This document shows positions 25,490 to 33,647 of a stretch of 34,022 bases of DNA, piece by piece. The stretch covers positions 23,571-57,592 of the forward strand of contig NZ_QUAK01000020.1 of NCBI RefSeq assembly GCF_003429565.1, read 5' to 3'. The notes below the pieces were generated by a model. It saw only the letters and a program-made list of their open reading frames with translations, was not told where the DNA came from and made no database searches. The DNA is from Streptomyces triticagri. Lineage in GTDB: Bacteria > Actinomycetota > Actinomycetes > Streptomycetales > Streptomycetaceae. How positions within the stretch are numbered: position 1 is the stretch's first letter; every line of letters starts with the position of its first letter. Both the position numbers and the translations under genes were made by a program.

Positions 25490-27994
25490 TCAGCCCCTCG
25501 CCACCCAGTCGGCCTTCGGTGTGGCGCCGCCGCCCTTGTACGTGACGCGCCACAGTGCGGACTTCTCGTCCGAGGTGAAGAAGCCGCGTCCGTAGTCGAG
25601 GACGTACAGCGAACCGTCGGGAGCGAACTTCCAGTCCATCAGGTTCTTGATGCCGTCGTCGCCGATCGGGACGATCTTCTTCAGGGACTCCGCGTGCACC
25701 GGCACGCCGCCCTTGCCCACGGTCTTCGGATCGGTGAGCACCGCGTGCCGCGGCTGGTCGGTGTCGTAGAAGTCACCGACGAACCACTTGCCGTCCCAGT
25801 ACGAGGGCCACTTGTCCTTGCTGTTGCTGTCGGAGTCGAAGCGGTACACGGGACCGTTCATCGCGGCCTGGCCGCCGCCCTTGAGCCACGGCAGCAGGAA
25901 CTCCTGCTCGTCCTCCTTGTACGAGGGCACGCCGTTCTCGTCGCGCGGGAAGTCCGGGCCGCCGCCGGCGGGGGAGTACCAGATGGTGTTGCTGGTGATC
26001 GGCGGGATGTTGACCAGGCCGTCGTTGTTCGGCGACTCGTTCTTCGGCGCGTCGCAGTCGTACCAGTCGAGCGGCTTCGTCGGGTCCGGCAGATTCCGGT
26101 CGCGGTACGGCTGCTTGTTGCCCATGCAGTACGGCCAGCCGTGGTTGCCGGCCTCGGTGATCGCCGCGAACGTGTCGTACTTGGCGGGGCCCCAAGTGGT
26201 CGAGGGCTCACCGGCGTCCGGGCCGACCCAGCCCGCGTACAGCGTGTCGGTCGCCTTGTCGATCGAGATGCGCGCCGGGTTCCGTACGCCCATCACATAG
26301 ATCTCGCCGCGGGTCTTGCCACCGCCCTCGTCGGGCTCCTCACCGGTGAAGAGGTTGCCCTTCGGCAGGGTGTAGGTGCCGTCGTCCTCCGGATGGATCC
26401 GCAGGATCTTGCCGTTGAGGTTGTTGGTGTTGCCCGCGGTGCGCCGGGCGTCCGCGAAGGAGACACCCTTGAAGTTCGGCTCCGGGTTGTTGCCGGAGTA
26501 ACCGTCGCTGAACTGGCTCGAGTTGTTGTCACCCGTCGCGATGTACAGGTTGCCCTTCGAGTCCCAGGCCATGCCGCCGCCCGCATGGCAGCAACTGTGG
26601 ATCTGGACCGGCCAGTCGAGCAGCACCTTCTCGCTGTCCATGTCCAGCTTGTTGGTCTCGAGGTCGAACGTGAAGCGGGAGACCCGGCGTTCGGCCATGT
26701 GCTTGTCGCGGTCGATCTCCGAGTGCGGCGTGTAGTGCAGGTACACCCAGCCGTTGGACTCGAAGTCCGGGTCGAGCTCGATCCCGAGCAACCCCTCCTC
26801 GACCTTGATCAGTTCGTCGCCGCCGCCCTTGTTGCCGAAGACGGTGAGCGCTCCGGCGCGGGTGGTCTTCCCGGTCTCGGGGTCGTAGACGTGGATCTCG
26901 CCCGTGCCCTTGCCGATGTTCGGGTCGTCCCAGTCGGTGACCACCGGCTGCGAGGCGTCCGCGCCGCCGCGGCCGATGTACAGGACGCGGCCGTCGGGGG
27001 CCGTCACAAGGCCGTGCGGCTCGCCGATCTGGTCGTTCTCACCGGGCTTGTTGGGCTCGGTGAGCCGCTTGGCCTCGTAGTTGGCGTCGATGGCCGCCTT
27101 GCAGTCGGCCCGCACCAGACGGGTCGTCCACAGCAGGGCGCCCCGCAGGTGGTCGCGGAAGTCCGCCTCGGCGTACGAGTCGGCGGTGCCGCCCATGCCG
27201 GTGTAGAAGGAGCGCCCGCCGTCGTAGTCGCGGCACCAGGAGATCGGGTGGTCGGCGCCGTTCGCACCCTCACCCGGCTTGTACGTGGTCTCCCGGACCC
27301 GGGCCACGGTGTGCACCGAACCCGAGGGATTCTTCTCCCAGTTGAGCCATTTGTCGGGGCGCTTCCACTCCAGCGGCAGGTCCTTCGTCGCCGGGTGCTG
27401 ACGGTCGCCGAGCTCGACGGTGGCGCGCTGGGCCTCGGCCCCGCTGCCCGCGGTCGGCCGGGCGCCGATCAGTCCGGAGAACCAGTCCGAGTACGGCTCG
27501 GTGCGGGCCGCGTCGTGCAGCCCGAGGAATCCGCCGCCGGCCTCCATGTACGCCTCGAGGCCCAACTCCTGTGCACCGTCGAGCACATCGCCGGCGCCGG
27601 TGAGGAACACCACGGCGTTGAAGCGGCTCAGGCGGGTGTCGTTGGTGAAGACCGAGGCGTCGTCGGTCGCGGTGATGGTGAAACGCTGGCCCGCAGGCCC
27701 TGACTGGCCGATCTTCTCGATCGCCTCGATACCGGCGTTGACCACCGGTGATTCCTCGTCCGCCGAGGCGTGGAAGACGAGGACGCGCACATTGTCACCG
27801 CCGGGCGGCGACTGGACGGACATCGTTGTCGCGGGCGGATCGGGGAACGGCCTGGCGGTGGCGGGTGAGGTGGCGAGCATGCCCGCGGTCACCGCCCCGG
27901 CCAGCAGTCCCGCTCCGAGGGCCCGTCGCGCTCTGCGTCTGGATCTGCTCAACCCTGTTGGTGCCAAGGGCTTTTGATGCGGTGTGAGCCGCAT
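25490..27994 (-). CDS. secreted ThuA domain fused to glucose/sorbosone dehydrogenase
   Basis: 834 aa. The N-terminus has a long basic region (SRSRRRARRA) and a hydrophobic core ending near ATA (residue 48), a Sec or Tat-like signal. ThuA-like domain about 69-290 (VRVLVFHASADEES, FLGLHDAARTEP), of the type linked to trehalose and other disaccharide use. A PQQ-type GSDH propeller follows from about 325 to 790 (EPHGLVTAPDG, LLGIELDPDF, CCHAGGGMAWD, GVRNPARIS, NHGWPYC). ATG 27994 is the best start; GTG 28006 is adjacent to its site. Probably makes a keto-sugar outside the cell that the following DUF1080 protein cleaves (inference). Confidence 0.9.
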   Translation of the reverse strand: MRLTPHQKPLAPTGLSRSRRRARRALGAGLLAGAVTAGMLATSPATARPFPDPPATTMSVQSPPGGDNVRVLVFHASADEESPVVNAGIEAIEKIGQSGPAGQRFTITATDDASVFTNDTRLSRFNAVVFLTGAGDVLDGAQELGLEAYMEAGGGFLGLHDAARTEPYSDWFSGLIGARPTAGSGAEAQRATVELGDRQHPATKDLPLEWKRPDKWLNWEKNPSGSVHTVARVRETTYKPGEGANGADHPISWCRDYDGGRSFYTGMGGTADSYAEADFRDHLRGALLWTTRLVRADCKAAIDANYEAKRLTEPNKPGENDQIGEPHGLVTAPDGRVLYIGRGGADASQPVVTDWDDPNIGKGTGEIHVYDPETGKTTRAGALTVFGNKGGGDELIKVEEGLLGIELDPDFESNGWVYLHYTPHSEIDRDKHMAERRVSRFTFDLETNKLDMDSEKVLLDWPVQIHSCCHAGGGMAWDSKGNLYIATGDNNSSQFSDGYSGNNPEPNFKGVSFADARRTAGNTNNLNGKILRIHPEDDGTYTLPKGNLFTGEEPDEGGGKTRGEIYVMGVRNPARISIDKATDTLYAGWVGPDAGEPSTTWGPAKYDTFAAITEAGNHGWPYCMGNKQPYRDRNLPDPTKPLDWYDCDAPKNESPNNDGLVNIPPITSNTIWYSPAGGGPDFPRDENGVPSYKEDEQEFLLPWLKGGGQAAMNGPVYRFDSDSNSKDKWPSYWDGKWFVGDFYDTDQPRHAVLTDPKTVGKGGVPVHAESLKKIVPIGDDGIKNLMDWKFAPDGSLYVLDYGRGFFTSDEKSALWRVTYKGGGATPKADWVARG

Positions 27995-28203
27995 GTGTTC
28001 ACCCACCCCTCGTCGGATACAGCAACGGCGCCAAGGAAGCTAGACCTCTTTTCGCAACCCGCCAATAGGTATGACCGGAATACTTCGAACTTTGTCCTGA
28101 GCGTGGATAAACCCGGACCCCGCCGCTACGGTGTGGTGTCCGTGGGGAGCCATAGGTCCGTGCTGCCCCTGTCAATCTCCGTACAGACGTGGGGAGTTCG
28201 GTG
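27995..28203. other. divergent promoter region, ThuA-GSDH versus laccase
   Basis: 209 bp without a gene. It contains the leftward promoter described separately. On the right side GGGGAG lies 7 nt before the laccase ATG. No convincing rightward -35/-10 pair was found; TACGGT near 28128 is a weak -10 candidate. Lower G+C around 28040-28110 is consistent with promoters. Confidence 0.5.
28037..28065 (-). promoter_or_regulatory. candidate promoter for the ThuA-GSDH gene pair
   Basis: Read leftward: TTGGCG (28065-28060), a 17-nt spacer, TAGCTT (28042-28037). This places the start near 28030, giving a leader of about 36 nt. Confidence 0.5.
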
Positions 28204-29295
28204 ATGCGTGAAGCGGGTGGCATCGGCAGGCGGAGCTTCAACCGGCGGCTTTTCGCCGGAGGAGCAGTCGCGGCCACGGGTCTGACATCGATGTCGGCGG
28301 CGTTCCCGCCCGAGTCGGCGGCCGACGAGGCGGATGCCGTGAAGAAGGCCGTCGCGGCCAAGGAGGACCGCCACCTGAAGCTGTACGTGGAGGATCTCCC
28401 GGACGGCCAGATGGGATACGGACTGGAGAAGGGCAAGGCCACCATCCCCGGCCCGCTGATCGAGATGGTCGAGGGCGACACCCTGCACATCGAGGTGGAG
28501 AACACCTCCAAGGTGGCCGCGAGCCTCCATCCGCACGGCGTGGACTACGAGATCACCAGCGACGGCACCCGGCACAACAAGAGCCATGTCGAGCCGGGCG
28601 AGACCCGCACCTACACCTGGCGCACCCACGCTCCGGGCAAGCGCAAGGACGGCACCTGGCGGGAGGGCAGCGCGGGCTACTGGAACTACCACGACCATGT
28701 CGTCGGCACCGACCACGGGACCGGCGGCCTGACCAAGGGGCTCTACGGCCCGCTGGTCGTACGGCGCGACGGGGACCCGCTGCCCGACAAGAGCTTCACC
28801 ATCGTCTTCAACGACATGACGATCAACAACCTCGACGCGGGGCCTGACTTCGAGGTCACCGTCGAGGACCGCGTCGAGCTGATCGTGATCACGCACGGCG
28901 AGCTGTACCACACGTTCCACATCCACGGTCACCGCTGGGCGGACAACCGCACCGGCATCCTCACCGGACCCGACGATCCGACCCCGGTCATCGACAACAA
29001 GATCACCGGGCCGGCCGACTCCTTCGGACTGCAGATCATCGCGGGGGAGGGGGTGGGCGCGGGCGCCTGGATGTACCACTGCCATGTGCAGAGCCACTCC
29101 GACATGGGGATGGCGGGATTCCTGCTCGTCGCCAAGCCGGACGGCACCGTGCCGGGCCATGGGGACCATGGCGGGCACGGCGCGAAGTCCGGCAAGGCTG
29201 GGGAGTCGGGCAAGTCGGGGGCATCGGAGAAGTCCGCGCAGGGTGGAGCGGAATCCGGTGAGAAGGCCGCGTCGGGGCACGAGGGTCACCATTGA
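28204..29295 (+). CDS. small two-domain laccase (SLAC-type multicopper oxidase)
   Basis: 363 aa. Tat signal ([12 protein letters not shown]) then two cupredoxin domains, as in the Streptomyces small laccases, which work as trimers and oxidise phenols with reduction of O2 to water. All copper motifs are present: [25 protein letters not shown] and [16 protein letters not shown] 28204 has GGGGAG 7 nt upstream; a GTG three bases earlier and one at 28189 are possible. The C-terminal tail of about 50 residues is low-complexity (Gly/Ser/Lys/Glu) with His clusters ([14 protein letters not shown]) that could bind copper. Confidence 0.95.
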   Translation: MREAGGIGRRSFNRRLFAGGAVAATGLTSMSAAFPPESAADEADAVKKAVAAKEDRHLKLYVEDLPDGQMGYGLEKGKATIPGPLIEMVEGDTLHIEVENTSKVAASLHPHGVDYEITSDGTRHNKSHVEPGETRTYTWRTHAPGKRKDGTWREGSAGYWNYHDHVVGTDHGTGGLTKGLYGPLVVRRDGDPLPDKSFTIVFNDMTINNLDAGPDFEVTVEDRVELIVITHGELYHTFHIHGHRWADNRTGILTGPDDPTPVIDNKITGPADSFGLQIIAGEGVGAGAWMYHCHVQSHSDMGMAGFLLVAKPDGTVPGHGDHGGHGAKSGKAGESGKSGASEKSAQGGAESGEKAASGHEGHH

Positions 29296-29334
29296 GGGCT
29301 GGGGCGGGCCCGGGAGGGGCCGCTGCGCGGATCC

Positions 29335-29348
29335 AGAAAGCGCTCTCA
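29335..29348. promoter_or_regulatory. LacI-type operator upstream of the LacI gene
   Basis: Matches 12 of 14 positions of TGAGAGCGCTCTCA, the perfect palindrome found at 32638-32651 before the GH64 gene. The right half (AGCGCTCTCA) is intact. It lies about 86 bp before the LacI start codon, upstream of a TATCCT (29378-29383) that could be a -10, which suggests autoregulation. Confidence 0.6.
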
Positions 29349-29433
29349 TGAACGGGTGAGCAGCCGCCACCGGTGGCTATCCTGAGCTGCGGCGGGCCGC
29401 ACCGGCCGCCGACCGCCGTCGAGGAGCGCCCCG

Positions 29434-30483
29434 TTGACTGACAAGCCCGCCGCCCCACGCCCCACCCTGGAGGCCGTGGCCGCACGGGCCGGGGTGTCCC
29501 GTGCCACGGTCTCCAGGGTGGTCAACGGGGGCGCGGGCGTGACCGCTCCCCTCGCGAGCAAGGTGATGCGCGTGGTCGAAGAGCTCGGCTACGTACCGAA
29601 CCGGGCCGCCCGCAGCCTCGTCACCCGCCGCCACGACGCGGTGGCCGTGATCATCGCGGAGCCGGAGACCCGGGTGTTCACGGACCCGTTCTTCGGCCGC
29701 CAGCTGCGCGGCATCAGCAAGGAACTGACCGCCCACGACTCGCAGTTGGTGCTCCTGCTCGTCGAGGAGAAGAGTGACTACGCGCGCGTGGGTCGCTATC
29801 TGGCGGGCGGCCATGTCGACGGCGCCCTGGTGTTCTCGGTGCACACCCAGGACGAACTGCCCGCGATCGTACGGGCGTCGGGCCTGCCCACCGTCTTCGG
29901 CGGCCGCCCGGATCCCGTCGAGGAGAGCACCCCGTACGTGGACTGCGACAACCGCGGGGGCGCGCGCGAGGCCGTACGTCATCTGCTGTCGCTCGGCCGC
30001 GGTCAGGTCGCGCACATCACCGGCCCGCTGGACCAGACCTCGGCCGTTGACCGTCTGGACGGCTACCGGGACGTCGTGCCGGACGCGGACGCCGCACTGA
30101 TCGCCGAGGGCGACTTCACCCCGGAGGGCGGCGAGCGGGCGATGCGTGAGCTGCTCGAGCGCAGCCCCGGCCTCGACGCGGTGTTCGCCGCCAACGACCT
30201 GTCGGCCTCGGGCGCCCTGCGGGTGCTGCGCGAGGCGGGCCGCCGGGTCCCCGAGGACGTCGCGGTGATCGGCTTCGACGACATGGTCCCGCTGGCCGGC
30301 CGCACGGAACCGCCGCTCACCACCGTGCGGCAGGACATCGAGGAGATGGGCCGCATGATGGCCAGGCTTCTGCTGCGCAGCCTGGAACGCGGACCGGCGC
30401 GGGGTGCCGCGGGCCCCGAACCGGAGGCCGATCCGGCGTCGATCGTCACCCCCACGGTACTGGTGAGGCGGACCTCGGCCTGA
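29434..30483 (+). CDS. LacI family transcriptional regulator
   Basis: 349 aa. The helix-turn-helix is at about residues 11-30 (LEAVAARAGVSRATVSRVVNG), the hinge helix in YVPNRAARSL, then a periplasmic-binding-like sugar domain (FFGRQLRGI, VDGALVFSVH, AVFAANDLSASGALRVL, VAVIGFDDM, LTTVRQDIEEMG). Start is TTG 29434, with GAGGAG 7 nt upstream and correct family length. It converges on the GH64 gene across the satellite region. Shared operators argue that it controls the GH64 gene and itself, presumably with a glucan oligosaccharide as inducer (inference). Confidence 0.9.
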   Translation: MTDKPAAPRPTLEAVAARAGVSRATVSRVVNGGAGVTAPLASKVMRVVEELGYVPNRAARSLVTRRHDAVAVIIAEPETRVFTDPFFGRQLRGISKELTAHDSQLVLLLVEEKSDYARVGRYLAGGHVDGALVFSVHTQDELPAIVRASGLPTVFGGRPDPVEESTPYVDCDNRGGAREAVRHLLSLGRGQVAHITGPLDQTSAVDRLDGYRDVVPDADAALIAEGDFTPEGGERAMRELLERSPGLDAVFAANDLSASGALRVLREAGRRVPEDVAVIGFDDMVPLAGRTEPPLTTVRQDIEEMGRMMARLLLRSLERGPARGAAGPEPEADPASIVTPTVLVRRTSA

Positions 30484-30527
30484 GCCGAGCACATCTGCCC
30501 CTGGCCCCTTCCGGGCCCACCTTTCCG

Positions 30528-30804
30528 ACTCCACCTCAGCCCTTCACCGGGCTCCACTTCAGCCGTCCGGCTCCATCTCAGCCCTGTACCGGGTTCCACT
30601 TCAGCCGTCCGGCTCCATCTCAGCCCTGTACCGGGTTCCACTTCAGCCGTCCGGCTCCATCTCAGCCCTGTACCGGGTTCCACTTCAGCCGTCCGGCTCC
30701 ATCTCAGCCCTGTACCGGGCTCCACCTCGGCCGTCCGGCTCGACCTCAGCCCTGTACCGGGCTCCACTTCAGTCGTCCGGTTCCACCTCAGCCGTTTACC
30801 TGGC
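30528..30804. repeat. left satellite arm, 42-bp tandem units
   Basis: Units start at 30553, 30595, 30637, 30679, 30721 and 30763. The first three are identical, the fourth differs at its last base, and the last two are diverged; half a unit precedes at 30528 and decayed copies run to about 30860. Each unit is two related ~21-bp halves, one with TCCACTTCAGCCGTCCGG and one with TCCATCTCAGCCCTGTACCGG. There are no spacers. Confidence 0.95.
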
Positions 30805-30872
30805 ACCACTTCAGCCCTTTGCCGGGCACCAATCCATGCCATCCGGCTCCACTTCACCCTGTCCGGCGCCAC

Positions 30873-31077
30873 TTCAGCCGGTCCGGCGTTTGAGGACATC
30901 TTTCAGCCTGTCCGGCGTTTGAGGACGAGGCCGCCAGGCCGATGCCTGGAACGCGACCCGCCACCGGCCGGTGGGTGGTACCTCAACAGCCCCGGCGCTG
31001 GCGCGCCTTGTCCTCAAACGCCGGACGGGCTGAATTGGCGCTGCCGCGCCTCGTCCTCAAGCGCCGGACAGGCTGAA
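30873..31077. repeat. nested inverted repeats around a perfect 14-bp palindrome
   Basis: GTCCGGCGTTTGAGGAC occurs at 30881-30897 and 30910-30926. Its reverse complement occurs at 31010-31026 (exact) and 31053-31069 (one change). The inner pair extends to 30902-30929 with 31007-31034, 26 of 28 paired. At the centre is CCACCGGCCGGTGG (30961-30974). The core word resembles a sequence I recall as widely scattered between genes in Streptomyces chromosomes. Confidence 0.9.
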
Positions 31078-31223
31078 GTGGTGCCGGACGGGCTGAAGTG
31101 GTGCCCGACGGGCCGAAGTGGTGCCCGACAAAGGGGTGAAGTGGAGCCGGACGGCTGAAGTGGAGCCCGGTAAAGGGCCGGGGTGGAGAGCCGGACGGCT
31201 GAAGTGATGCCGGACGGGCTGAA
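31068..31223. repeat. right satellite arm, 20-22-bp units, inverted relative to the left arm
   Basis: Units begin near 31071, 31091, 31111, 31133, 31153, 31175 and 31197, followed by a partial one at 31217. The type is GGCTGAAGTGGTGCCGGACG; it is the reverse complement of the CCGTCCGG/CCACTTCAGCC words of the left arm. Some units carry a 2-bp expansion. Confidence 0.9.
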
Positions 31224-31301
31224 CGCAGGCCCCGGCCTGAGGAGGGCGGCCGGGGCCCACGTCACGAGTCGTACCGGTCCCGGGACCGGCCGCACGCGGG
31301 A

Positions 31302-32528
31302 TCAGGACCCGACGGTCACCGTGAAGCGCTGCGGATTGCCGTCGTGCGCGGCGCCCGACTCGTCCGGCTCGCCGTCCGGCCGCACGTCGTCGTACGGGAA
31401 GGCGTATCCGATCGGCGAGTTGGCGTGCACCACGCGCGCGTAGTGGTTGGTCACGTCGTCGCCGTAGTAGTCGTCGGCGGTGGCGCCGTTGGGCTGCTCC
31501 GGGTGGGTCAGCATGATGCTGCGGTTGAACCCGGCGGCGATCCGCGCCAGCAGGCCCTTCTTGTCGTCGGGGTCGTCCGGGTTGTTGGCGAACGGCCCGT
31601 GGTTGCAGGTGAAGATGTCCTTCGACTCGGGCTTGGCGAAGGTGTGGCCGCCCTCGAACGTCAGGGTGTCGCCCTCGATCCGCCCGGTGAGCACACCGCG
31701 TCCGCCCTGCAGGTCGATCTTGAGGTCCTCCGAGCGGTACTTCTCCCACACCTGGTCGACGTAGTCGGCGAACAGGTCGCGGAAGGGCATCTCCTCGGGT
31801 GTGCCGAAGAACGGTGCCATGAGGTTCTGCGGGGAGATCACCCGCAGGACGCTGTCGCCGTCGCCGCGGATGACGAGGTCGCCCCAGGGCTGGCCGTCCT
31901 TCTCCTGCTGAGCCACCAGGTCGGAGGCGATCTTGTCCACCGCGCCGTCCGGCAGCGGTGCCACGGTGTGCGTCTCGTCGCCCTCGAGAGTGATGCCGAT
32001 GGGCAACGATGTCACGAGGTCCACATAGCTGATGTTGGAGTACAACTGCTCCGTGTTGAACGTGAACTCGGCGAACGACCATGTGCGGCCGTAGTTGGGG
32101 TCCTCGGGCGTGGAGAACGCGGGCTCCACGAGGGACGGGCCCGGGTTGAGGAAGAAGTCCAGCTTCTCGTCCCGTACGAAGTAGACCCGGGCGCCGTGCA
32201 TTTGAGGGAGCGTCAGGACGACGGGCTCGGACCCGGCCTCGCCCAGCGGGATCGCGCAGTCCTCGGGCAGCGGCGTCTCGGGCTCGGAGACGTCCTCGGG
32301 CTTGTAGACGCTGCCGTCCGCCTTGAGCAGCACCCAGGCGTCCGTGGCGAGCTCGTGGCCGGTGACGTACGCGTACACCGTGCCGGGCAACGACTTGTTC
32401 TCCAGGGCGATTTCGCAGGTCTCGGGGGCCGCGCTCGCCTTGGGGGCGACGGCGGATCCCCAGACGGGGTACGTCAGGGCCGCGGTGGTGCCGATGGCCG
32501 CGGTGAGGAACATTCTGCGCGATATCAC
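31302..32528 (-). CDS. secreted GH64 beta-1,3-glucanase
   Basis: 408 aa. Tat-like signal (MISRRMFLTAAIG, cleavage near residue 33) then a single glycoside hydrolase family 64 domain, which releases laminari-oligosaccharides from beta-1,3-glucans such as fungal walls or callose. Recognisable segments: ARVYFVRDEKLDFFLNPGPS, FAEFTFNTEQLYSNISYVD, GDSVLRVISPQN and HGPFANNP. There is no added carbohydrate-binding module. GTG 32528 is chosen because AGGAG lies 7 nt upstream and it places the twin arginines correctly. A TTGACG promoter and a perfect LacI palindrome lie upstream. Confidence 0.88.
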   Translation of the reverse strand: MISRRMFLTAAIGTTAALTYPVWGSAVAPKASAAPETCEIALENKSLPGTVYAYVTGHELATDAWVLLKADGSVYKPEDVSEPETPLPEDCAIPLGEAGSEPVVLTLPQMHGARVYFVRDEKLDFFLNPGPSLVEPAFSTPEDPNYGRTWSFAEFTFNTEQLYSNISYVDLVTSLPIGITLEGDETHTVAPLPDGAVDKIASDLVAQQEKDGQPWGDLVIRGDGDSVLRVISPQNLMAPFFGTPEEMPFRDLFADYVDQVWEKYRSEDLKIDLQGGRGVLTGRIEGDTLTFEGGHTFAKPESKDIFTCNHGPFANNPDDPDDKKGLLARIAAGFNRSIMLTHPEQPNGATADDYYGDDVTNHYARVVHANSPIGYAFPYDDVRPDGEPDESGAAHDGNPQRFTVTVGS

Positions 32529-32598
32529 TAGGACACTCCTGATGTGTGGGGGACACAGGGGCGTGCGGAAGTTGGGGGGAGGCGCCCTGCGGGTTATC

Positions 32599-32627
32599 AA
32601 TGTTGCGGGCGTCGTCCCCGGCGTCAA
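32599..32627 (-). promoter_or_regulatory. promoter for the GH64 gene
   Basis: Read leftward: TTGACG (32627-32622), a 17-nt spacer, AACATT (32604-32599). The -35 is near-consensus, the -10 weaker. The LacI-type palindrome begins 9 bp upstream of the -35. The leader would be about 65 nt. Confidence 0.55.
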
Positions 32628-32636
32628 GAGTTGTGA

Positions 32637-32652
32637 CTGAGAGCGCTCTCAG
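32637..32652. promoter_or_regulatory. perfect 16-bp LacI-type operator CTGAGAGCGCTCTCAG
   Basis: A fully symmetric palindrome centred on the GCGC core typical of LacI-family operators in actinobacteria (compare the CebR-type TGGGAGCGCTCCCA). It lies in the 251-bp gap between the GH64 gene (leftward) and the VOC gene (rightward). A 12/14 match precedes the LacI gene. Confidence 0.8.
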
Positions 32653-32779
32653 AAACTTGTCGGCTTCAGGAACTGAATCTTTGTCAGCACCGCGGGAGAC
32701 GTCACGGGCGGCGATTGTCAGTGGGCGGTGGAAGACTCGGTGACGAAAGGGACAACCGGACTCGTCCAAGGAGCCGATC

Positions 32780-33580
32780 ATGCTCACAACCCGGTTCGTC
32801 ACCGGTTCGCTGAACTGGACGGACTACTGTGCCCCGGACATCGAAGCCGCCGCGGAGTTCTACGGCAGGGTCTTCGGCTGGGAGTTCGCGCCGGGACCCG
32901 CGGAGTTCGGTGGGTACGGCACATTCACGTCGGACGGCAAGGCGGTGGCCGGCGGTATGTCCGTCCCCGCGGACATGGCCGCCCCGGCCTGGTCGATCTA
33001 TTTCTGTACGCCGGACGTGGACGCCACCATCAAGGCGGTGCAGGACGCCGGCGGGTCCGCGCCGATGGAGCCGATGGACGTAGCGGACCTCGGCCGCATG
33101 GGCATCCTCGAGGACTCGCAGGGCGCGGGGTTCAACGTCTGGCGGCCCGGCACGATGCCCGGCCTGGAGAAGGTCGAGGAAGCGGGCTCGCTGAACTGGG
33201 TCGAGCTCTTCACGGAGGATGTCGCAGCGGCCACTTCGTTCTACTCCGCGGTGGGCCTCGACACCTTCGACGTACCGATGGACGGCGGCACCTACGTCAC
33301 GGTGCTCCCGGTGGGCTCCGGCGCGGACGCCATGTTCGGCGGGGTCGTCGCCAAGGCGGACGACCCCGTGGAGGCCGAGGGGCCCTCGTACTGGCTGCCG
33401 TACTTCGCCGTGGAGGACTGCGACGCGACGGTGGCCCGCGTGCGGGAGGGCGAGGGCTCGGTGCGCTTCGGCCCCTCCGACATCGAGGGCGTGGGCCGGA
33501 TCGCCAAGCTGGCGGATCCCTACGGCGCGAAGTTCGCGGTGATCCAGCCGCCGCCGCGGGCCGCACAGGATGCCGCCTGA
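32780..33580 (+). CDS. two-domain VOC (glyoxalase/bleomycin resistance-type) protein
   Basis: 266 aa made of two tandem VOC modules, each starting with a similar SLNW segment (GSLNWTDYCAPDIEAAAEFY and GSLNWVELFTEDVAAATSFY), about residues 9-122 and 135-255. The second ends in ADPYGAKFAVIQ. Members bind metal and act on varied small molecules; substrate cannot be inferred. ATG 32780 has AAGGAG 6 nt upstream. No signal peptide. It starts 128 bp from the LacI palindrome, so co-regulation with GH64 is possible but unsupported by a visible promoter. Confidence 0.87.
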   Translation: MLTTRFVTGSLNWTDYCAPDIEAAAEFYGRVFGWEFAPGPAEFGGYGTFTSDGKAVAGGMSVPADMAAPAWSIYFCTPDVDATIKAVQDAGGSAPMEPMDVADLGRMGILEDSQGAGFNVWRPGTMPGLEKVEEAGSLNWVELFTEDVAAATSFYSAVGLDTFDVPMDGGTYVTVLPVGSGADAMFGGVVAKADDPVEAEGPSYWLPYFAVEDCDATVARVREGEGSVRFGPSDIEGVGRIAKLADPYGAKFAVIQPPPRAAQDAA

Positions 33581-33647
33581 GGTCCGGCAGGGGGTCCGGT
33601 GGCGCGTTCAGCGTTCGTTGATCGCTTGTTTCGGGCCTCCGGCGAGC

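Larger units (their letters stand above)
30484..31301. other. 818-bp gene-free region holding a two-armed inverted satellite
   Basis: Both flanking genes end here (LacI from the left, GH64 from the right). The region contains a left array of 42-bp units, a centre with nested inverted repeats around a perfect palindrome, and a right array of 20-22-bp units in the opposite orientation. Long open frames across it, including a leftward one with a 14-residue repeat, are by-products of the repeat period being a multiple of three. Confidence 0.85.

Noticed and set aside
23307..25595. Rightward open frame of 762 codons
   Set aside because: It is the antisense shadow of the cupredoxin/DUF1080 gene; the Arg/Val/Leu-rich translation has no family features.
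30553..30804. Regular repeat array resembling CRISPR
   Set aside because: Units are contiguous with no unique spacers, no cas genes are nearby, and the arm has an inverted counterpart.
30063..30899. Leftward open frame encoding a protein with 14-residue tandem repeats
   Set aside because: The repeat period of 42 bp is a multiple of three, so any frame through the array stays open and repetitive. The frame also overlaps the LacI gene on the other strand and has no ribosome binding site or recognisable domain.
32780..33580. Antibiotic (bleomycin-type) resistance role for the VOC protein
   Set aside because: Fold family alone does not show resistance; tandem VOC proteins of this kind have many roles and no biosynthetic genes are nearby.
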